Below are positions 33,589-38,371 of a DNA stretch of 38,371 nucleotides, in pieces; positions within the stretch are counted from its first letter, which is position 1, and each line of letters starts with the position of its first letter. The stretch covers positions 1 through 38,371 of the forward strand of contig NZ_FYEA01000023.1 of the NCBI RefSeq assembly GCF_900187605.1. Direction: 5' to 3'. This DNA is from Pseudomonas sp. Irchel 3H7 (GTDB lineage Bacteria; Pseudomonadota; Gammaproteobacteria; Pseudomonadales; Pseudomonadaceae). The notes under the pieces were generated by a model that searched no databases, was not told where the DNA came from, and saw nothing but the letters and a program-made list of their open reading frames with translations. The translations under genes and the position numbers were made by a program.

Positions 33589-34287
33589 TTACTTTAAGCC
33601 AAGTTTCTCTTTCAAGCGTTGAGTCACCTGTACTTTATTGTTCAGGAACTCATTCAAGCCTTTGGCGCGAAGATTACAGGCATCGCAATCGGAACATCCA
33701 GTGCCTTTGATGCCGTTATAGCAAGTCAATGTTTCCTCGCGAACCAGATCCAGCTGATGGTGGTAATCCGCCAAGGCCCAGGTTTCTGCCTTGTTCAGCC
33801 ACATCAATGGCGTATCCAGTTGCAGCTTGTAATCCATGCCTAATTCAAGTGCTTTGTTCAGCGCCTTGACGAATTCATCCCGGCAATCGGGATAGCCCGA
33901 GAAGTCGGTTTCACAGACACCGGTAATGACCGTTTTGGCCTGGACTTGATAGGCATAGATAGAGGCCAGGGTCAGAAACAGAATGTTCCGTCCCGGAACG
34001 AAGGTGCTTGGCAGACTCTCGCCAGAGCTGTTCACGGTCGGCACCGGAATGTTATCGCGGGTCAGGCTGCTGATGGCCAGCTCGTTGAGCAAGGACACAT
34101 CCAGCGTTTTATGCACGGTCACACCGAGCTTTTTCGACAGCTGCTGCGCCACTTCAATTTCCGCGTGATGACGCTGACCATAGTCGAACGTGATGCAGTG
34201 GACTTCATCGTAGTGGGTCAGGGCGTGGATCAAGCACGTGGTGGAGTCCTGCCCGCCGCTGAATACGATAACTGCTTTGTTGGTCAT
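33589..34287 (-). CDS. queC: 7-cyano-7-deazaguanine synthase QueC (enterobacterial type)
   Basis: From the ATG at 34287 it encodes 232 residues. The PP-loop VFSGGQDSTTCL (near residue 10), TFDYGQRHHAEI, LLNELAISSLTRDNIPVP, FVPGRNILFLTLASIYAYQV, ETDFSGYPDCRDEFV and the zinc site CYNGIKGTGCSDCDAC with NLRAKG are all present, so it should be active. QueC converts 7-carboxy-7-deazaguanine to preQ0 with ATP and ammonia. The sequence follows the E. coli protein almost motif for motif. The usual Pseudomonas QueC, as I recall it, begins differently (LLSGGLDSAT), so this is probably an extra, transferred copy. No queD or queE is nearby; a YhhQ-like transporter is. Confidence 0.93.
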   Translation of the reverse strand: MTNKAVIVFSGGQDSTTCLIHALTHYDEVHCITFDYGQRHHAEIEVAQQLSKKLGVTVHKTLDVSLLNELAISSLTRDNIPVPTVNSSGESLPSTFVPGRNILFLTLASIYAYQVQAKTVITGVCETDFSGYPDCRDEFVKALNKALELGMDYKLQLDTPLMWLNKAETWALADYHHQLDLVREETLTCYNGIKGTGCSDCDACNLRAKGLNEFLNNKVQVTQRLKEKLGLK

Positions 34288-34584
34288 GGTTATGCTTCCT
34301 GCATTGAGGTCTTGAGGGCAAAGGTGGAGATGATACTCGAAATAGGGATGGAGTTCGGTGCAGAGTCCAGAGGCGCGCGTGAGTCCGCGAGCGGCCTGAT
34401 CCACTTTAGAGCCTTTTTTTTGCTGCCCTCTCTCGGGCAGTAGGTGGTTGTTAGAGGAAAGCTATACTTTATTAATTCTCAAGGACGTGATTCGTCCGCA
34501 AAGAGTTTCATAATGAAAAGTAATCACGAGCAGACGGGCTGCTCGCTGGTCAAATGATATGATTGGAAATCAAGTCTATAAAAA
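34288..34584. other. Intergenic region upstream of queC
   Basis: A 297-bp gap holding the queC promoter region. A small CTGCCC/GGGCAG stem is at 34424-34441. I looked for a preQ1 riboswitch and saw none. The sequence becomes AT-rich from about 34450 on. Confidence 0.5.
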
Positions 34585-34971
34585 TCAGTCTGCAATCTCG
34601 AGGATTTTTATCTGTCGACCAATTATGTAAAGCTCTCCATCCTCGCGTATCTGGGCAAGTGAAGTAGGGTCGGCATCCATGTCGTAATTTCCATCAATTT
34701 CCACGCACCAGACGTCGTCAAATTTCAAGATCCTAACCCCAGAGCATATCGAGTTAAACTGATTGCCTTTAACTTTTGCACTTAACTCCTCTACCGCCCC
34801 TACTATCACCTTTACTTTCTTCCATACGTTGCCTTTAACTCTATGATCTCTGGCATGGAATATTACTTGCGCGGCAAGGGGTTCGTTGGGAAGGTAAAAA
34901 AATTCGAAAGAAAGAATTAACCCATCTTCAAAACGATGAAAGGCCTCCGAAACCTTGCTTACTTGTTCCAT
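34585..34971 (-). CDS. Unrecognised protein of the AT-rich island, possible immunity protein
   Basis: From the ATG at 34971 (AGGTAG 6 nt upstream) it encodes 128 residues: acidic, soluble, without signal peptide or membrane helix, starting MEQVSKVSEAFHRFEDGLIL. It is predicted mostly beta-rich (LILSFEFFYLP, VKVIVGAVEELSAKVKG, VWCVEIDGNYDMDADPTSL). I do not recognise the family. Its size, acidity, atypical base composition and position downstream of an rhs toxin region fit the many small immunity proteins of such arrays, but this is inference from context. Confidence 0.65.
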   Translation of the reverse strand: MEQVSKVSEAFHRFEDGLILSFEFFYLPNEPLAAQVIFHARDHRVKGNVWKKVKVIVGAVEELSAKVKGNQFNSICSGVRILKFDDVWCVEIDGNYDMDADPTSLAQIREDGELYIIGRQIKILEIAD

Positions 34972-35232
34972 AGACACTACCTATAGGTGGTGAGGATTGC
35001 ATACCTGATTGGGTTACTCCTCATCTCTGATGGGCCGCACTTGGTTTGAGGTGGACGGCACCCCTGATCATGACTAGATGAGAAGTTGTCGATTCTACCA
35101 GGGACAGACTTCGTTTGTTTGATCTTCAATAACTTGGTCTTTTTACGAGAGATTCTTTGTGCTTGTGCACGAAAGTCAAATTAACCATTGGAGCGCGAAG
35201 AGAGTAATGCAGCTTTAGGATTTTCTTTATAT
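34972..35232. other. Gap between two island genes
   Basis: A 261-bp stretch without a convincing gene. A minus-strand frame open for 67 codons ends at 34977, just before the 34971 start, but it looks unlike a known protein. Confidence 0.4.
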
Positions 35233-35964
35233 CTAAAGCATACGCCGTCTCACGAAAGGAGTTTTAAGTATAAAGTCACGAGTAAACGGTGTTGGAGTAG
35301 GGGCGGAGTCGGCTTCAACCAAGTTATTCGCAAGCTCTGAAAATTCTACTATCTGTTCGGGAGGGCCAGAGATTAATATTGCTCGAGTATCAGATTGGTC
35401 TTCACCTAGCATGACGACAATGCATTTTTTCGAACATAGTACTGCTATCACTTTATGAAATAACTTTAATGAGGAGGCTTGAGAGAAGTCTGTACCTGAA
35501 GCTCTATAAATTTCACTAATTACACTGAGGATCTCTTTTTTATCACTTTCATCCAATTCCATCTCTGACAAAAATATTAATGCATTCCATCCTTTGTATA
35601 TGGCTGTCAAAAGTATTTTTATTTCTTCGCTACTGGAGGCAGTTGAGAGGTCGCAGAAATTATGCTTCCCCTCAATGTCTAAGTTTAATTCGAGATGTCT
35701 TCTTTTGTTCGTCGCGGCCAAACCAAGCTTTCCAAATGCTCTTTTATGTAGGCCTGGTTTTTTCGCGATACTGCTACTTGAATCGAGTTCGGTAGCAAGT
35801 ACGGTATATATATTATATCGAAAGAAAATTGGAGCCAAATAATCAAAGATCGACCCGTAATCATAGCCTGTAGCCAGATACCATAATGAGTCGCATGAGT
35901 TATCAAAGTGAAACCCACCAGATTTGGTAGCAAGAACAGACCCGATATCAACGATGGTTTTCAT
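35233..35964 (-). CDS. Unrecognised 243-residue protein of the AT-rich island
   Basis: The ATG at 35964 follows AGGG with 8 nt between. The protein starts MKTIVDIGSVLATKSGGFHF, is soluble and shows alternating helices and strands (ALIFLSEMELDESDKKEILS, CIVVMLGEDQSDTRAILISG). There is no signal peptide, membrane helix or familiar motif. AT-rich codon use (frequent AGA, ATA and TTA) sets it apart from core genes of this chromosome. It could be an immunity protein, as its neighbours suggest, or an unrelated passenger gene. Confidence 0.6.
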   Translation of the reverse strand: MKTIVDIGSVLATKSGGFHFDNSCDSLWYLATGYDYGSIFDYLAPIFFRYNIYTVLATELDSSSSIAKKPGLHKRAFGKLGLAATNKRRHLELNLDIEGKHNFCDLSTASSSEEIKILLTAIYKGWNALIFLSEMELDESDKKEILSVISEIYRASGTDFSQASSLKLFHKVIAVLCSKKCIVVMLGEDQSDTRAILISGPPEQIVEFSELANNLVEADSAPTPTPFTRDFILKTPFVRRRML

Positions 35965-36380
35965 TGTGGCTACCCTTTTGAATCTTGGTTCTCATATAAC
36001 TAATGTTCTTCATTTAAAACGTTAGAAAAGGACGGGGTGAAATTATCTTAATTTTTTCAGGGGTGGACTATATTCAAGAAATTCAATAAGCCAAGCTAGG
36101 CGACGTGGAGATTATCCATCCCAGCTATAAACAGCCAAATCAGCTTATGGGAATCAGTAGAAATCATATATGGGTCAGGGCTTTTTGTAAGCTAATATAG
36201 TGTTAGTTCGGGCGGATTATCAACCATGACGCACTTTACTTGAATTAAAATAGACGGCTTGCGGATCAAGAACAGATGTTAGGGTGCCGATCTTGTTAGG
36301 GGTAGACGGTGTATGTTGGTTTTTTGACCATATGATCCACCCCCTATATGCTCCGCAAGATCTACTTCAAGGCCGCACAA
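35965..36380. other. AT-rich gap in the toxin/immunity island
   Basis: A 416-bp region without a gene on either strand. GGGGTGGA (36060-36067) and TCCACCCC (36335-36342) are complementary 8-mers flanking about 270 bp, perhaps relics of a lost element, but the flanks do not match further. Confidence 0.4.
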
Positions 36381-36782
36381 TCAAGGCTTTCTTTCTTTGT
36401 AATTACACTCCGCCACTCTTGCAACGTTCTCGCTTTCATCATTGAGCAGCTTTTCAAGAATTTCGATAGGTGTTTTTCTATTTGCAGCTATTGCACCTCT
36501 CACCACGGAGCAGGGATCCAGGGAAAGTCGCTCGAACAATGTAAGTGATGATTTTCGCTTGGATGCAACGAAACGTCGGACACTGGCATCGAACGCACAT
36601 AGCTCTTCAAGAATTTCCAGTGGTATTGTTTTATTGTGAGCCACCCATCTTCTATGCTCAGGAAATCTTTCAATTACTTCGCGCCACACTGAAAGAGGAG
36701 CCTCTTCCATTGCTGCTCGATCATAATCGACTTTTATTTCACTATCGCGCAGCGCGACAAATTCTTCAGCAGACGTAATCAT
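36381..36782 (-). CDS. Repeat-type putative immunity protein (LRV/HEAT-like)
   Basis: A 133-residue acidic alpha-helical protein with four degenerate repeats of about 24 residues: EEAPLSVWREVIERFPEHRR, WVAHNKTIPLEILEELCAFD, FVASKRKSSLTLFERLSLDP and AIAANRKTPIEILEKLLNDE. They resemble leucine-rich-repeat-variant or HEAT-like solenoids. Its ATG overlaps the TGA of the toxin-tail fragment upstream (ATGA), the classical toxin-immunity coupling. I infer that it protects against that toxin. It appears intact. Confidence 0.7.
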   Translation of the reverse strand: MITSAEEFVALRDSEIKVDYDRAAMEEAPLSVWREVIERFPEHRRWVAHNKTIPLEILEELCAFDASVRRFVASKRKSSLTLFERLSLDPCSVVRGAIAANRKTPIEILEKLLNDESENVARVAECNYKERKP

Positions 36783-36928
36783 TTAGCATTCTTGCACTTC
36801 AAAGATTTAAAGTTTATATTTTTCCTGCCCGCTCTTATGTTGCTTATATAGTCACCGTAGGTATCAGTGTCAGCAATCCATACTTTTTTTGATCGTGGAC
36901 CTTTCCAATGAATTAAACCGTAATGCTG
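36779..36928 (-). pseudogene. Displaced toxin C-terminal fragment
   Basis: An open frame without a start codon reads QHYGLIHWKGPRSKKVWIAD, continues for 49 residues with TDTYGDYISNIRAGRK, and stops at a TGA that overlaps the next gene's ATG. It looks like the last part of a polymorphic toxin left behind when the rhs tip was exchanged. No start and no upstream rhs sequence are present, so it is not expressed as an independent toxin unless recombined onto an rhs core. Confidence 0.6.
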
Positions 36929-37280
36929 TTATTCAAGAACGCTAATAACTGTGTAAGGACGGGCTCACCAGTAGAGGCCAATATCACCCCAATCTCGGCA
37001 GAATTTCCACTTGCAGATACTATTTTCCTACCAAGTACTTCTCCATCGGAGGTACACAAATCCAAGGAGTAATAAAGTTTTCAGCATCAACCTCCTCTCC
37101 GTCGAATAATAGCTCTACTTCACTTGGAAGAAACGTCAAGTAGGCACTGAATCTATCGCCCGAATACTCGTAGTGACCGTAATTTCTTTTTAATACAATA
37201 TTTAGATGTCTCGAAGCCTTTTCGTAAATATCGCCTAAAAAATTATCAAGAACATCAAGTATTTCCTGTCGCTCACTCAT
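36913..37280 (-). pseudogene. Second immunity-like gene, broken by a 2-bp duplication
   Basis: From the ATG at 37280 the frame ends at a TAG (37020-37022) after 86 codons. Removing one GT from the GTGT at 37054-37057 restores an open frame to a TAA at 36913, giving 121 residues. The downstream part then reads ICTSDGEVLGRKIVSASGNS and AEIGVILASTGEPVLTQLLA, convincing protein sequence, whereas the frame as read ends in VPPMEKYLVGK. The start overlaps the stop of the upstream immunity gene by 8 bp. The gene is probably inactivated by slippage; a sequencing indel is the alternative. No family is recognised. Confidence 0.7.
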
Positions 37281-37737
37281 ATTTTTTTATACAGCATTCA
37301 AATATTTTCTCTCCGCAAATTTCACTATAATCAACAGAGATTTGCATAGAGAGTTCGGCGTCAATTAACCTGATCTCGTCACTTTTGGATTTATCAAAAT
37401 CAAAACTCGCACATAGGGAAGCGCCGCTTGCGAGCATGTAGGCTCCACAATATTTCCAGTCCTCATCTATAAACAAATAGTATTTCCGATTCTCGATTGC
37501 TGACGAAGAAAAGTTAATTGCTTCAGTGGATAGCGAATATTCTTTGCGCACACAGGAGATCTCGCGCTTCGTCATTAGCGCTGCGATTACGCTATCTGTT
37601 TCCGGTAAACTTAAAAGCAGCGATCCATCAAAAGGTAGAGCTACAAGTGAGGCTAACTTTTCTTGATAGTGACTAAGCAGTTTTTTTCCTTGAGCCTTTC
37701 TATAAAGAACTTCTCTTTTATAAGGATCTATATTCAT
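37273..37737 (-). CDS. Immunity protein for the Rhs toxin at the right edge (predicted)
   Basis: From the ATG at 37737 it encodes 154 residues, starting MNIDPYKREVLYRKAQGKKL. The ATG overlaps the rhs stop codon in an ATGA, and AAGGG lies about 9 nt upstream, so it is translated with the toxin. It is soluble, moderately acidic, without signal peptide, and AT-rich in codon use. No family is recognised, but being the first gene after an Rhs tip with a 4-bp overlap is the standard place of the cognate immunity gene. Confidence 0.75.
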   Translation of the reverse strand: MNIDPYKREVLYRKAQGKKLLSHYQEKLASLVALPFDGSLLLSLPETDSVIAALMTKREISCVRKEYSLSTEAINFSSSAIENRKYYLFIDEDWKYCGAYMLASGASLCASFDFDKSKSDEIRLIDAELSMQISVDYSEICGEKIFECCIKKYE

Positions 37738-38371
37738 TTGCAGCACCCTTGTTTATAGAAAGCTTTCCCTTTGCCGTTGCGTAACTGAGGGCGGCCATGT
37801 TTACTCATCCTTGGACTTCCGTTATCGTCAAGCTTTACTTTACCTGCTTCCCAATGTGGTTTGTCTGGATGACTTACGTCCATTGTTTGTTGTTGTACGG
37901 ATGATTGTCCGTTACCTCCACCTGGTTGTGGTGAGTCGTAACGATATTCCCACCCGGATTTATTTTTGGATTGACCGCTGGGTTGCTGACTTGTGGGTAT
38001 ACCGGCTTGCCTCATGGCTTCGCGTCGAGCTGCTCTAGACGTAACAAAGGGATTATTTTCGCTACCCAGTGGTTCGTTACTTAGCCCCCATGGATCGGTC
38101 CACAGTACCGGGTTCGGCGCATAAGCATAAAGATTGATTCCCCCCGCGTAGCCAATCGGGTCCTTACTAACAAACCGCCCAACCCCCGGATCATAGTACC
38201 GATACCGATTGTAATGCAGCCCCGTCTCATGATCGTGATACTGTCCCTGGAACCGTATCGGGTTCATCACGCCATGCTGCCGCGCCCACTCCGAGCGCTG
38301 CTCCGTCACCTGCCCCCACGCCTTGTACTGCGCGGTCCAGGCAAGGTTGCCTTGCGAGTCCGTCAATTCCT
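37734..38371 (-). CDS. Rhs-repeat polymorphic toxin, C-terminal part (runs off the right edge)
   Basis: The frame is open to the window edge, so the rhs core lies further right. The last Rhs repeats and core boundary are clear: RFQGQYHDHETGLHYNRYRY, FVSKDPIGYAGGINLYAYAP and PVLWTDPWGLS. After this junction comes a variable tip of about 125 residues starting NEPLGSENNPF, with the pre-toxin motif SRAARREAMRQAGIP and TSQQPSGQ, then DVSHPDKPHWEAGKVKL and a basic end (HGRPQLRNGKGKAF). I cannot name the toxin class; the conserved His and Trp residues and the basic end are compatible with a nuclease. Delivery is usually by a type VI system. GC content drops sharply from core to tip, as expected for an exchanged tip. 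Confidence 0.9.
   Translation of the reverse strand, partial: ELTDSQGNLAWTAQYKAWGQVTEQRSEWARQHGVMNPIRFQGQYHDHETGLHYNRYRYYDPGVGRFVSKDPIGYAGGINLYAYAPNPVLWTDPWGLSNEPLGSENNPFVTSRAARREAMRQAGIPTSQQPSGQSKNKSGWEYRYDSPQPGGGNGQSSVQQQTMDVSHPDKPHWEAGKVKLDDNGSPRMSKHGRPQLRNGKGKAFYKQGCCK

Noticed and set aside
34288..34584. Possible preQ1 riboswitch before queC
   Set aside because: Expected because of the pathway, but neither the C-rich loop nor the A-rich tail of the known classes could be found here or before the XRE/YhhQ genes.
35030..35084. Plus-strand micro-ORF starting MGRTWFEVDGTP
   Set aside because: Fifteen codons, no ribosome site and no context.
34977..35180. 67-codon minus-strand frame ending just before the 34971 gene, considered as a second orphan toxin tail
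   Set aside because: No toxin-like motif, odd composition (several Lys/Gln and Pro/Cys runs) and no overlap of stop and start codons.
36059..36342. GGGGTGGA / TCCACCCC as ends of an insertion sequence
   Set aside because: Only 8 bp match, no target duplication and no transposase fragment between them.

Overview
The window is chromosomal DNA from a Pseudomonas, most likely of the P. fluorescens group. The evidence is GC-rich coding with Pseudomonas codon use, the gene order (plpD next to a short FimV-like gene and a MarR gene; cpxR, a Spy-like gene and cpxS next to yciI, yciB, the PHP/YciO/scpAB genes and rluB) and many REP-type inverted repeats between genes (core GCAGCCTTCGGCAGCTCCTA, core GCGAGCAGGCTC, core CCCTCTCCC). 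No tRNA, rRNA, CRISPR array, intact insertion sequence or origin was seen.

Left half (1-17 kb): the start of an unrecognised gene running off the left edge; ybaN; a YecA-like gene; recQ; a repeat-rich gap; a MarR regulator; a short FimV-like polar protein; the autotransporting phospholipase plpD; a SelT/SelW-like redox protein; an AraC regulator with an EamA exporter; an LpxH-like phosphoesterase; a two-gene unit pairing an Mpo1-like (DUF962) membrane protein with an HD protein whose metal ligands match diiron oxygenases; a second AraC regulator; trkH; and a nitroreductase.

Middle (17-26.5 kb): envelope-stress genes cpxS, a Spy/CpxP-like gene, cpxR, a coiled-coil membrane protein, yciI and yciB on the minus strand. 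Divergent from them is a plus-strand run: PHP exonuclease, yciO, scpA, scpB, a DUF1289 gene and rluB. These cover RNA processing, chromosome segregation and rRNA modification.

Right part (26.5-38.4 kb) is accessory. (1) A two-gene minus-strand operon: a 45-codon peptide gene with a strong ribosome binding site, then a hairpin, then an M29/NicX-fold enzyme. It looks like a precursor-peptide system and is my best candidate for something undescribed. (2) aroP, with a TyrR/PhhR-box-like site, a structured RNA leader and a 20-codon leader peptide holding two Trp codons. (3) A divergent SHMT-fold PLP enzyme lacking family active-site residues, facing an XRE regulator overlapping a YhhQ-like transporter with an extra N-terminal domain, and an enterobacterial-type QueC. 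Together these suggest transferred 7-deazaguanine functions. (4) An AT-rich island with the 3' end of an rhs toxin gene, its translationally coupled immunity gene, a second immunity-like gene broken by a 2-bp duplication, a displaced toxin tail coupled to a repeat-type immunity gene, and two more unrecognised genes. This is the usual toxin/immunity graveyard behind an Rhs tip.
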